From positions 1-28,164 of IMG/VR virus record IMGVR_UViG_3300027704_000119: DNA of 28,164 bases, one strand, 5' to 3'. Source of the DNA: a virus. A program made the translations under genes and the position numbers. Shown here one piece after another: positions 8,351 through 17,451 of this stretch (position 1 is its first letter; every line of letters starts with the position of its first letter). A model generated the notes under the pieces. That model was not told where the DNA came from, ran no database searches, and was given only the letters and a program-made list of their open reading frames with translations.

Positions 8351-9175
8351 ATGTCAAAAAAAATGCAAGAACAACAAACTGTTGAAGCACCTATTATAGA
8401 AGCTCCAGTTGTTGCAAAACAAGAAATACAAAAACCCAAAAATACTTGGGAAATAAAAGATAGAGTTTATTATTTATTAAATAATAACTTTTCTTTAACA
8501 TATACTTTACAAACTAAACACAATGCGGTTTATCCATTATTATGGTTTGATAAAGAAACAAACGAACAAAGAGAATTGAGATACGCAACTAATCAAAACT
8601 CATGCTTTGTTGATGAACAAAAAGGTGAATGCACCTTAGGTCATATCATGTTTGAGAATGGTACTTTAATAGTGTCAAAACAAAAACAAAATTTACAAAA
8701 GTTTTTAGATTGTCACCCAAGAAAAAGTTTTATTTTTGCAGAACATGACCCTAAAGTTGTAGCTGTGGATGAACTAGAAGAATTAGATTTAGAAATTGAA
8801 GCTTTAAATGCTGCAAAAGCTATAGAAGTAGATCACGCTGAAGCTATCCTTAGAGTTGAAATAGGATCAGCAGTTAAAGATCTTAGTTCTAAAGAGCTTA
8901 AAAGAGACATATTATTAATGGCTAAAAGAAATCCAGCAATGTTTTTAGAATTAGCTAATGATGAGAATGTTGGTTTAAGAAACGTGGCAATACTTTCAGT
9001 AGAACATGGAATTGTTAAACTATCTCAAGACCAACGAACGTTTCACTGGGGATCTAATGACCGAAAACTAATGACCGTACCTTTTGATGAAAATCCTTAT
9101 TCAGCTATGGCTGCGTTTTTCAAAACAGATGAAGGTGTAGAAGTTTTCAAAACAATTGAGAAAAAGCTACATTAA
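8351..9175 (+). CDS. Virion-module protein of unknown function
   Basis: This 274-residue protein starts right after the A/T leader. Residues 1-30 are a Gln/Glu/Val/Pro-rich disordered head. Residues about 33-130 look mixed alpha/beta, with PLLWFDKETNEQRELRYATN (62-81) and three Cys. Residues about 135-210 are strongly acidic and helical (DELEELDLEIEALNAAKAIE and onward). The end (about 220-274) contains KLSQDQRTFHWGSNDRKL and a basic C-terminal helix. I recognise the overall pattern from environmental phage virion clusters but know no function. Its position between capsid and neck genes suggests a head-completion, decoration or capsid-associated role. It is bracketed by hairpins at 8292 and 9198, so it may be expressed separately from its neighbours. 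Confidence 0.85.
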   Translation: MSKKMQEQQTVEAPIIEAPVVAKQEIQKPKNTWEIKDRVYYLLNNNFSLTYTLQTKHNAVYPLLWFDKETNEQRELRYATNQNSCFVDEQKGECTLGHIMFENGTLIVSKQKQNLQKFLDCHPRKSFIFAEHDPKVVAVDELEELDLEIEALNAAKAIEVDHAEAILRVEIGSAVKDLSSKELKRDILLMAKRNPAMFLELANDENVGLRNVAILSVEHGIVKLSQDQRTFHWGSNDRKLMTVPFDENPYSAMAAFFKTDEGVEVFKTIEKKLH

Positions 9176-9197
9176 CATGTAACTATAAATATAGTGA

Positions 9198-9220
9198 AGG
9201 GTCACTTAAAACGTGGCCCT
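9198..9220 (+). terminator. Intergenic hairpin, possible weak terminator or processing site
   Basis: AGGGTCAC (9198-9205) pairs with GTGGCCCT (9213-9220) over 8 bp with one T-G wobble and a 7-nt loop TTAAAAC. The downstream bases (GTCATTATTA) lack a good T run, so termination would be weak. RNA processing or mRNA protection is as likely. It lies in the 69-nt gap before the next gene. Confidence 0.45.
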
Positions 9221-9244
9221 GTCATTATTAACTAAAATACTAAA

Positions 9245-10420
9245 ATGGCAATAAACGTAAATACTGTATATCAAACCGTTTTATTAATACTAAATAAAGA
9301 ACAGAGAGGTTATATGACACCTGTTGAGTTTAATAAAATAGGTGCACAAGTTCAATTAGAAATATTTGAAAAATATTTTGAAGATCTTAATCAGCAAATA
9401 CGTATTCCACAAACAAACGTAGACTACGCGGATAGAGTCGTAAGTCTAGATGAAAAAATATCTATCTTTAAAGCTTCAGGTAGTAGTGCATACACAGCGG
9501 GTCCTCCTGCTTTCTTTTCTTTACCAGCATCTACCACTAACACGCCTCTTACTTCAGCCTTTACATCTACAGGCGCTGCTAATTACACAATTCCTAATAC
9601 AACAACATCACAAACAGTACAAAACCCCGTTGTAATAGTAAACGGTGTTACACAAACAACTGGTTTTAGTTTTACTAACAATGTATTAACTTTTACAGCT
9701 GCAGCCACTCCTCCGGCTAATGTAGTGAATGCTATAGTAGTATCTCCTTCTGGTGCCGCTTCACCTAATGAATTTTCTGTACAAAAAAATGCTGCTAACG
9801 CAACAATACAAGTTGGTGCTAAAATAACTGGTACTAATACTGTTGGAACTCCTTTGGTTGCTTCTGTAGATAATGTTCCAGTTAATGGAGTTTTTATATT
9901 TCCAAACACAACACAAGCATACACAGCTGCTCAAACTTTAACATTTACAAATAGTATAGTAGTTTCAGGAACGTGGACAACACCTAATGAATCACCTGTA
10001 TATAAATTAGGTGTAGTTAACGTAACTAGTGGTGCTTTACCAATTCACGAATTAGAAAGAGTTACTAGAGGAGAATTATATCATTTACTTTCATCTAACT
10101 TAACTAAACCTACATCACACTATCCTGTTTATTTATATGAAAATGAACAATTAATTGTCTATCCAACTAGTATAAACAGTGGTATATCTTGTGATTATAT
10201 AAAAAAACCACTTGTTCCAAGTTGGGATTTTACTGTAGGATTACAAAATCAATATCTTTATAACGCTGCTACATCAGTAAATTTTGAAATACATCAATCA
10301 GAGCAAACAGAAGTTGTATTAAAAATATTACTATATGCAGGAGTTGTTATTAAGAGTCCTGAAATAGTGCAAGTTGCAGCGGCACAGATTGCTCAAGAAA
10401 ATCAAAATCAAAAAAGTTAA
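9245..10420 (+). CDS. Neck/ring protein with inserted beta domain
   Basis: This 391-residue protein has a helical N-terminus (about 1-70: NTVYQTVLLILNKEQRGYMT, then EFNKIGAQVQLEIFEKYFEDL) and a matching C-terminal part (about 265-391: LERVTRGELYHLLSSN, a Tyr-rich strand, helices near the end). Between them, residues about 85-260 are a Thr/Asn/Ala/Val-rich, probably all-beta insertion. One stretch of it, VVIVNGVTQTTGFSFTNNVLTF, resembles the short beta unit of tail and fibre proteins that present a VNGV turn. The split helical frame with a beta insert fits a ring or adaptor protein below the portal. Its place after the capsid genes agrees with ring proteins of crAss-like phages. The role comes from architecture and order, not a diagnostic motif. 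Confidence 0.6.
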   Translation: MAINVNTVYQTVLLILNKEQRGYMTPVEFNKIGAQVQLEIFEKYFEDLNQQIRIPQTNVDYADRVVSLDEKISIFKASGSSAYTAGPPAFFSLPASTTNTPLTSAFTSTGAANYTIPNTTTSQTVQNPVVIVNGVTQTTGFSFTNNVLTFTAAATPPANVVNAIVVSPSGAASPNEFSVQKNAANATIQVGAKITGTNTVGTPLVASVDNVPVNGVFIFPNTTQAYTAAQTLTFTNSIVVSGTWTTPNESPVYKLGVVNVTSGALPIHELERVTRGELYHLLSSNLTKPTSHYPVYLYENEQLIVYPTSINSGISCDYIKKPLVPSWDFTVGLQNQYLYNAATSVNFEIHQSEQTEVVLKILLYAGVVIKSPEIVQVAAAQIAQENQNQKS

Positions 10421-10423
10421 CAC

Positions 10424-11875
10424 ATGTCAACACCTAATGGTGGTTTAATAACCGAAACTAACAAACAATATTACGCTGGATCTCAGCAGAAATATATATC
10501 GGCAGCAGGTGCAGGCCAAACTATTACTTCTACTTTTAATATAGATTTAGTTGTTGGTGTTGGTTTTAATTATTCAGACCCTGCTAATCAAGGTTATAAC
10601 TTAAACAATTTTAAAGTATTTACTAGTCCTAATGCAAACGTGTGGACTGAATTAACTTCATTAAGTACGAGCGTAGATGCTTTATCTAGTGGAATTAGTA
10701 ATGCAGCTCAAAACAATCTAACTATTGCTACCAATGCAGCGGCAATAATAGGTAATTTATTTGCTGTAGTAGACAAAACTACTGGTGTTAACTACGGAAC
10801 TATTGTTTCTAAAACAACCAATGGAGGTGTTGATACACTTGTAATGAGTGCTCCTCTTCCAAATATTGTAGCTAATAGCACTCAACTTAGTATTAGAAGA
10901 GTTACTGTATGGAGTATGGTTGGAAATATTGTTACCGTAATTGGTAGCTTAGCGGCAACAACGTATCTTAAGATTCAAATGAATGAGAATACCATGCATC
11001 AGAACAACGGTGACTATGAGTATACTAGACTTGTTGATGTTATTGATAACTTTTTAATAGCTTACGTAGGCGCAGGAAAACTTATACCAAGTATAAAAAG
11101 AACAGATGTAATTTTTCATGCTAAACGCGGGTTGCAAGAATTTAGTTATGATACTTTAAAAAGCATTAATGGACAAGAAGTAACTATACCTGACAGCTTA
11201 TCTATTATAATACCTCAAGATTATGTTAATTATGTAAGATTATCTTGGATTGATGACATAGGAGTTCAACGAACAATATTTCCCGCTAATCAATTAACAT
11301 CAAATCCTACAGAAATGCCTGCTCAAGATAATTTAGGTGTTCCTACTCAAGACAGTGTTGGTGAAAATGTACAAGGAACTTCACAAATGGAAAGCAGATG
11401 GGATACAAATAATCCAAGAGTTATTAGTGGAGGATATTTAGATACTAAATCAGCTTTAGAAGCTGGCTCAAACATATATCAATGGGATTTTAATCATATG
11501 CCTTTTACTGGTCAACGCTATGGGTTAAATCCAGAAACAAGTCAAGTAAATGGTTGGTTTACTATAAACGCTAGAACAGGTATGTTTAATTTTACTAGTG
11601 ATTTAAAAGGTAGATTAGTGTTAATAGAGTATGTATCTGATGGAAACGCATATGATTTAGACATGAAGATTCCTAAAATGGCAGAAGATGCTTTATATTC
11701 TCACATTATACATGCTATTCTTTCTACTTCGTCAAACGTTCAAGAATACGTTGTAAGACGATTCCAAAAAGAAAGAAGTGCTAAATTAAGAAACGCTAAA
11801 ATTAGATTATCTAATCTTAAGCTTGATCAAATAGTTCAAGTTATGAGACAAAAATCTAAATGGCTTAAATACTAA
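10424..11875 (+). CDS. Tail adaptor/ring protein (P22 gp4-like type)
   Basis: This 483-residue protein has a beta-rich N-terminal domain of about 180 residues, starting with MSTPNGGLITETNKQYYAGS and likely exposed. A helical core follows that fits head-to-tail adaptor proteins: VDVIDNFLIAYVGAGKL, then HAKRGLQEFSYDTLKS, then VTIPDSLSIIIPQDYVNYVR (about 250-270). The pattern of a conserved helix, then PxDYV and an aromatic strand, is typical of the gp4-like connector family. The C-terminal helices (MAEDALYSHIIHAILSTS and a Lys/Arg-rich end) would contact the portal or nozzle. It lies 3 nt after the previous gene and 2 nt before the next, so the three are surely co-translated. Confidence is good for a neck role and lower for the exact ring position. 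Confidence 0.7.
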   Translation: MSTPNGGLITETNKQYYAGSQQKYISAAGAGQTITSTFNIDLVVGVGFNYSDPANQGYNLNNFKVFTSPNANVWTELTSLSTSVDALSSGISNAAQNNLTIATNAAAIIGNLFAVVDKTTGVNYGTIVSKTTNGGVDTLVMSAPLPNIVANSTQLSIRRVTVWSMVGNIVTVIGSLAATTYLKIQMNENTMHQNNGDYEYTRLVDVIDNFLIAYVGAGKLIPSIKRTDVIFHAKRGLQEFSYDTLKSINGQEVTIPDSLSIIIPQDYVNYVRLSWIDDIGVQRTIFPANQLTSNPTEMPAQDNLGVPTQDSVGENVQGTSQMESRWDTNNPRVISGGYLDTKSALEAGSNIYQWDFNHMPFTGQRYGLNPETSQVNGWFTINARTGMFNFTSDLKGRLVLIEYVSDGNAYDLDMKIPKMAEDALYSHIIHAILSTSSNVQEYVVRRFQKERSAKLRNAKIRLSNLKLDQIVQVMRQKSKWLKY

Positions 11876-11877
11876 AC

Positions 11878-14800
11878 ATGGCAGAAATTAAAAACAGTTT
11901 TCTAAGATCCAAGATGAACAAAGACTTGGATGACAGATTGATACCTAACGGTGAGTATAGAGACGCTTTTAATATTTCTGTAGGTAAATCAGAGGATGAT
12001 GACATAGGTGCCTTAGAAACTATTAAAGGTAATGTGCTAAAAACGGATTTTGGTTTAACTAATGTAAACATAGAGACAATAGGTTATTATTCAGATGAAC
12101 CTAACAATAGGTTTATTGTTTTTTTAACAGATTATAATGATACAAACGATAATCCAACCCTTCCTTCTTCCACAAACAATTGTTATATATACGAATTTAC
12201 TCCAGCAAATAATACACCAACATTATTAGTTAGTGGTATATTTCTTAATTTTTCTAAAAGTAATCCTATAACAGGGGTTGACTTAATAGAAGATTTATTG
12301 TTTTTTACAGATAACAGAAACCAACCTAGAAAAATAAACATAACAAAAGCTTTAAGCTCTTCAATTTACTATACTCAAGAATCAGATATTTCTGTTGCTA
12401 CATATAATCCTTACGAAGGAATTAGTTTAATTAATAAAACTTCTAAAGCTATAACAGTTGCTTCAACTGGTAATACTCTAACGGTTGCTGACAATGCAGG
12501 TGTAATTGTAGGTATGTCAGCTATTATATATACCGTAAACAGTGGATTAGAAGTAAAAGACTTTGCTAGAGTTATTAGCTTAGGTGGTTCAACAACTATT
12601 GTTTTAAGTAAAACTGCAACAATCGCACAAGATATTATTGTTTATTTTTATAGTACAACAATGACTGGCCAAGATATTACTTTAAATTTTAATGGTGGAC
12701 TTGCGTGGCCTGGTGATCCGCAATTTTTAGAAGATAAATTTGTAAGATTTAGTTATAGATTTAGGTTTGATGATGGTGAATATTCTATAATGGCACCATT
12801 TACTCAAATAGGTTTTATACCTAAACAAAAAGGTTATTTATTAGAAGGCCAAGAGAACTCAGCTTTTAGAAGTACAATTCTTGAGTTTATGGAAAACGGA
12901 GTTCAAAATATTGAATTAAAAATTCCTTTACCTGATATTCAAAATAATATAGGTGTTGAATCATCTTCTACTTATAAAATTTTAGCTATTGATATCTTAT
13001 ATAAAGAATCAGATGGACTGAGTGTAAAAGTTTTAGATACTATAGAGTCCATAGGAACTAGTACTACAAGTAATGAATATATTTATAAATATCAATCAAG
13101 AAAACCTTTTAAAACTTTACCATCAGAGCAAACCGTAAGGGTTTATGATAAAGTTCCTGTTAAAGCTTTAGGTCAAGCTGTATCTGGAAATAGAGTTATA
13201 TATGGTAATTTTTTAGACAAATATACAGCTCCAAGATTACTTAACTATAGAGTTAGTGTTTCTAGTAAAAACACTACAAGTAGTGAATATACAAACTGGT
13301 CTGAATACCCAAACCATTCTTTAAAACAAAACAGAACTTATCAAGTTGGTTTTATATTGTCAGATAAATACGGTAGACAATCAGACGTTATACTATCTTT
13401 AGTTGATTTAAATACAGAAACAGATGCAGGTATTATTTATGGTGGTTCTACTATATATGCGCCGTATCATGCTAATAACTTAAATCCTACCGTAAAAGAT
13501 TGGTTTGGAGATGCTTTAAGACTTATATTAAACACAGGAATATCTTCTGGTGTAAATGGTAATCCAAGCACGACTGGTGATACAAATGGACAACCTGGTC
13601 TTTATGCTAATCCTATTGCCGATGGATTTAATATTGCGGGTACAGCAACTTCATTTCCTGCAATTAATAAATATAGATTTGTATTAAATGGTGCTGTTAC
13701 CACAGGCTTACCAGTTAACGGATCTGCACTAAGAGGTCAATACATAGACTATGTTTACGTCACAAACGTTGCTCCTCCCGCTGGAGGTGCAGCTTATTAT
13801 GAAATAACTTGTGATGGGCCTATAAATCAAGAAATATATTCTTTATCTTCTCCTGTAGCAAGTCCTGATAATAAATTTGCTTATAATATAAATTCTCAAG
13901 GATGGTATTCTTACAAGATTGTTGTAAAACAATCAGAGCAAGATTATTATAATGTGTACCTTCCAGGTATTTTAGCTGGATATCCAGGTCAACCTTTACC
14001 TACGTCTACAACCTCAAATCAAGGTATTACAGCTTCTTATAGTTGGAATACAGTTAACGGTAATAATTGTATTCAAATAGGTATGTTAGCAGACGGTGGA
14101 GGAGCAGCAGATAGTATAACTGGAAATCCATCTATTGTTCAAAAATTAAGCCCATTGAGCTATGTATTAAGCTCTGAACAAACTGTAGCAGTAAATAAAA
14201 CTACAACATATAGAATGCCTGGGGAACTTGCTTTGTTTCCTTCGGGTGAAATTGGAAAAACAGCAAATGTTGTTTTAATAAATGATAATATAAATAAAAT
14301 TCCTAGAGATTTAGCAGAGGTTGGACCTGATCAAAAACAATTTAGAAGTTCAGTTCAGTTATTTGGTAGAGTAACTAATAATACTACAGATTCTAATGTT
14401 CAATATTTTCCAGGAACAGTAACAGACACAGCTGTTAGTATATCTACAGCTAGTGATGCTAATTTTAAATTAACAACTATATTAGAGCAAAATTATACTA
14501 ATATATATCAACTTGATACTAATCCTTTAGTAGCTAGAATAGAAACAACAACCCAAAAAACAACAACAGGTATTACAAGTGGTAATTCAGGAGGTGGTTT
14601 AAACCAATCTTGGGCTGTAGCTACAGCGCCTACAGTCCCTATTGAAGTAGATATGATTATCACTAACAATGACCCTACTTCTGATGATTATCAAGCGGTA
14701 TATGGTTATGTTATACAAGTGTTGACTGCAACTACTTTTAAAGTTAATGCTTCAATTCCAAATCCTCAAGCTTTACCTACAGGAACTGCAATAAAATTTA

Positions 14801-15999
14801 CTTTAACAATTGGTGTTCCAAGTGGAAGAAATAGATCATCTTCTCCAGGAGGAAATTTATCTATAATGGAACCTTTTTTAGCTATATATGAAACAGAACC
14901 AGTTGAATCTTTATTAGATATATTTTGGGAAACAAACACTATAGGTTTAATAGCTGATTTAAACAAAGAAGTTTCTACAAGTTTTAATGGAGCAACAGGT
15001 TGGGGATCTTATACTTGGACACAACCAGAAAGTTTAACAGTTGGTTCGTTTGTAGTTGAAAATCTTTCACCCGTGAGCAGTTCAGGTGCAACAATGCCTA
15101 GTACATCTATACAAGAATATACTGTGACAGATGCAAATGGAACTTCTGTTACAAACGACTTTACATTAGAACCAGATACTGCAGCTGGAGCTAATACTGG
15201 TGCATATAGAATAAAACTAAATTCACTTTATACATTTTTACACAATGCTAGTATTAGAAACTTTACTTTAACAGCTATTGTTAAAAATACTTTAACTGAC
15301 GAAATATCAAGTCCTATAAGTCTTACAGGCGCGGTATCCAATGTAAATCCATTGTTTACTACAACTAGCGTAACAAAACAAACTTCTTTTGTAGGTGATG
15401 TTGTTACATTAACTGGTGTAAATGGTGGTGCTGATACAAGTGGAACTCCACCCGCTAATACTTCAGAATTAAGATGGAGTATAGCAAGTGAAAGTGGACC
15501 AAGCAATGTTAGTTTTAGTATTAACCAATCAACGGGTATTATAAGTAAAAATACTTCAGCTGGTGCTGCAGGTACTTATAGTTTAAATGTTAAGCTTGAA
15601 GATGCTTGGAATGGATCTAGTGTTAATGGAGGGTTTTTAATTGTTGCACAACAAATTATTTTAGACGGTGGAACTGTAGGTACTCCTTTCTTTGCTTCAG
15701 ATCCAGGAAATTTTAATCAAACTTGTCAAGTTCTACCTGGTCCACCAACTACAGGGCCTCTAAATTCAAACTGTGGAACTGGTAATGGAGGTAATGCTTA
15801 TTATAATACAACACAAGGTACTAGTACTATAGCAGTAGGTGATGTTATAGCAACTGGACCTAACGCAAGTTCTCCTAAAGCAGGTCAAGGAGTTTATTCT
15901 TATGATTGTGGTCAATCAGGTTTAGGTAATAGAAAATATTTTTCTATTTCAGCCTCAAACCCAAATACAGGTGTAGTCACCGCTGCTGGTACTTGTTAG
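11878..15999 (+). CDS. Large tail nozzle/stabilisation protein with Ig-like and Cys-bearing C-terminus
   Basis: This 1373-residue protein begins with a pattern I associate with the start of phage tail nozzle or stabilisation proteins: SKMNKDLDDRLIPNGEYRDA (11-30), then NISVGKSEDDDIGALETIKG. Residues about 60-900 are beta-rich with many Tyr, Asn and Gly, consistent with a propeller-like or stacked beta tube that closes the tail. Residues about 1155-1258 look like an Ig-like (cadherin/He_PIG-type) domain, with FSINQSTGIISKN and the closing strand GTYSLNVKLEDAW. The last 100 residues form a Gly/Asn/Thr-rich module with Cys at 1283, 1299, 1344 and 1373, ending GVVTAAGTC. That ending resembles short Cys modules common at the ends of Bacteroidota phage proteins. 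The next gene appears to supply the missing C-terminal part of the nozzle. Exact fold assignments are inferred. Confidence 0.72.
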   Translation: MAEIKNSFLRSKMNKDLDDRLIPNGEYRDAFNISVGKSEDDDIGALETIKGNVLKTDFGLTNVNIETIGYYSDEPNNRFIVFLTDYNDTNDNPTLPSSTNNCYIYEFTPANNTPTLLVSGIFLNFSKSNPITGVDLIEDLLFFTDNRNQPRKINITKALSSSIYYTQESDISVATYNPYEGISLINKTSKAITVASTGNTLTVADNAGVIVGMSAIIYTVNSGLEVKDFARVISLGGSTTIVLSKTATIAQDIIVYFYSTTMTGQDITLNFNGGLAWPGDPQFLEDKFVRFSYRFRFDDGEYSIMAPFTQIGFIPKQKGYLLEGQENSAFRSTILEFMENGVQNIELKIPLPDIQNNIGVESSSTYKILAIDILYKESDGLSVKVLDTIESIGTSTTSNEYIYKYQSRKPFKTLPSEQTVRVYDKVPVKALGQAVSGNRVIYGNFLDKYTAPRLLNYRVSVSSKNTTSSEYTNWSEYPNHSLKQNRTYQVGFILSDKYGRQSDVILSLVDLNTETDAGIIYGGSTIYAPYHANNLNPTVKDWFGDALRLILNTGISSGVNGNPSTTGDTNGQPGLYANPIADGFNIAGTATSFPAINKYRFVLNGAVTTGLPVNGSALRGQYIDYVYVTNVAPPAGGAAYYEITCDGPINQEIYSLSSPVASPDNKFAYNINSQGWYSYKIVVKQSEQDYYNVYLPGILAGYPGQPLPTSTTSNQGITASYSWNTVNGNNCIQIGMLADGGGAADSITGNPSIVQKLSPLSYVLSSEQTVAVNKTTTYRMPGELALFPSGEIGKTANVVLINDNINKIPRDLAEVGPDQKQFRSSVQLFGRVTNNTTDSNVQYFPGTVTDTAVSISTASDANFKLTTILEQNYTNIYQLDTNPLVARIETTTQKTTTGITSGNSGGGLNQSWAVATAPTVPIEVDMIITNNDPTSDDYQAVYGYVIQVLTATTFKVNASIPNPQALPTGTAIKFTLTIGVPSGRNRSSSPGGNLSIMEPFLAIYETEPVESLLDIFWETNTIGLIADLNKEVSTSFNGATGWGSYTWTQPESLTVGSFVVENLSPVSSSGATMPSTSIQEYTVTDANGTSVTNDFTLEPDTAAGANTGAYRIKLNSLYTFLHNASIRNFTLTAIVKNTLTDEISSPISLTGAVSNVNPLFTTTSVTKQTSFVGDVVTLTGVNGGADTSGTPPANTSELRWSIASESGPSNVSFSINQSTGIISKNTSAGAAGTYSLNVKLEDAWNGSSVNGGFLIVAQQIILDGGTVGTPFFASDPGNFNQTCQVLPGPPTTGPLNSNCGTGNGGNAYYNTTQGTSTIAVGDVIATGPNASSPKAGQGVYSYDCGQSGLGNRKYFSISASNPNTGVVTAAGTC

Positions 16000-16031
16000 T
16001 AATAAATCTTTAAAATGAGTGATAATAAACT

Positions 16032-17441
16032 ATGAGCGCTATATTAGAAATTAAATATTTTAACACTTTTTGGATAAAAAAGATGAGGTCAGTTGTGGAA
16101 AACACTCCTACAACTCCCGTAGCGCCATTTGCAAACGTTCCTGCTGATTATGGTTCGTCTGATGCTAGAGATTGGTATATAGAAGAATCTAGAATTAGAG
16201 GAGGTTACAACAATACAAGTGTTGATTTTGGTGTTAAAGCTTATTTAGATGAATCAGATCCATTGCAGCAACATAGATTTAATACATTGATATATTCAGG
16301 AATATATAATTCTAGAACAGGCGTAAATAATACAAATCAATTCTCTGTTGGTTCTGATATAACACGAAGTTTAGATCCTGCTCAAGGATCAATACAAAAA
16401 TTATATGCTGAAGACACTAACTTAATTGTGTTTCAAGAAGATAAAGTTAGTAGAGCATTAATAGATAAAGACGCAGTATATTCAGCTGAAGGCAATGCTT
16501 CATTAACCTCTAGTAATTTAATTATTGGTCAAATAGTAGCTTACGCTGGTGAATATGGTATAGCTACAGATCCTTTAAGCTTTGCTGTATATGGTTATAG
16601 AAAATACTTTACTGACAGAAAGAGAGGATGCGTTTTAAGACTGTCTAGAGACGGTATAACTGAAATATCATCTTATGGTATGCATGACTTTTTTAGAGAC
16701 GAATTAGCCAACGTAGATGTAAGTAAAATTATAGGAGCTTTTGATATACATAATAAAAACTATGTAATATCAATACAAGAGCCTGATACTGCAGGTGGTT
16801 TACCTATACCTCCAAACGCTGTTACAGCAGAACATTATAAAACATTATCATTTGATGAAAGTGTTTTAGGTTGGACAAGCTTTTTAGATTACAAACCCGA
16901 TTTTATGTCTAGTTTAAATAATATATTTTATTCTTTTAAAAGTCGTGGTATAGGCAGTACAATAAAACCATCTGTATGGGAGCAAAACACGGGTCAATAT
17001 GGTAAATATTATAACGTGTTTCACGATGCAAGTGTATCAGTTGTTTTTAATGCTCAACCTTCTGTTATTAAAAATTTCAAAACAATAAACTATGAAGGAG
17101 ATTTAGGTTGGCAATTAGAATCTTTTGTATCTAGCTCAGGAGACTTATCATTACCTATTACACCTTTTACTACTTCAAATCTAAATACACTTGCTCAGTT
17201 AGAAGCTAATATTTTTAATCTTAATTTTAAGAGAAAAGAAAATAAGTTTTTTGCAAACTTACAACAAGATACAGTTGCTAACACAACTCCTCAATATGGA
17301 GAAGTTCTTTACGGAGCTGATATATCTGGTGTTAAAGGATTTTTCTCTACAATTAAGTTTAAACTAATTAATGCAAACTTTGGTGGTACACCAAAAGAAT
17401 TATTCTCTGTATCTACAGACACAGTGGAATCATCATATTAA
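16032..17441 (+). CDS. Second tail nozzle (muzzle-type) protein
   Basis: This 469-residue protein looks like the C-terminal half of a nozzle or muzzle protein. Repeated short beta strands appear throughout, with a conserved-looking segment IIGQIVAYAGEYGIATDPLS, then FTDRKRGCVLRLSRDGITEI (about 192-211), where a basic RKRG turn precedes a propeller-like strand. FDIHNKNYVISIQ follows. It then ends in beta strands near SFDESVLGWTSFLDYKP and a Phe/Lys-rich tail. In related phages I would expect this part fused to the preceding protein; here the two are separated by 32 nt. A six-codon ORF (16015-16035) overlaps its ATG as ATGA and may couple translation. I take ATG 16032 as the start; ATG 16083 is a possible internal alternative. 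Confidence 0.68.
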   Translation: MSAILEIKYFNTFWIKKMRSVVENTPTTPVAPFANVPADYGSSDARDWYIEESRIRGGYNNTSVDFGVKAYLDESDPLQQHRFNTLIYSGIYNSRTGVNNTNQFSVGSDITRSLDPAQGSIQKLYAEDTNLIVFQEDKVSRALIDKDAVYSAEGNASLTSSNLIIGQIVAYAGEYGIATDPLSFAVYGYRKYFTDRKRGCVLRLSRDGITEISSYGMHDFFRDELANVDVSKIIGAFDIHNKNYVISIQEPDTAGGLPIPPNAVTAEHYKTLSFDESVLGWTSFLDYKPDFMSSLNNIFYSFKSRGIGSTIKPSVWEQNTGQYGKYYNVFHDASVSVVFNAQPSVIKNFKTINYEGDLGWQLESFVSSSGDLSLPITPFTTSNLNTLAQLEANIFNLNFKRKENKFFANLQQDTVANTTPQYGEVLYGADISGVKGFFSTIKFKLINANFGGTPKELFSVSTDTVESSY

Positions 17442-17451
17442 ATTAAATTAA

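Noticed and set aside
9184-9191. TATAAATA, identical to the T4 late-promoter box.
   Set aside because: Such A/T octamers are expected by chance in DNA this A/T-rich, and nothing in the window suggests a T4-type late sigma factor.
11977-12000. VGKS string near the start of the 1373-residue protein, resembling a P-loop.
   Set aside because: There is no GxxxxGK[ST] context and no Walker B partner; it lies in the conserved N-terminal nozzle pattern, so it is coincidental.
17436-17451. ATTAA repeated three times before the GNAT-like gene, considered as a tandem-repeat regulatory site.
   Set aside because: Three 5-nt units in an A/T-rich spacer are within chance, and the first lies partly in the preceding stop region.
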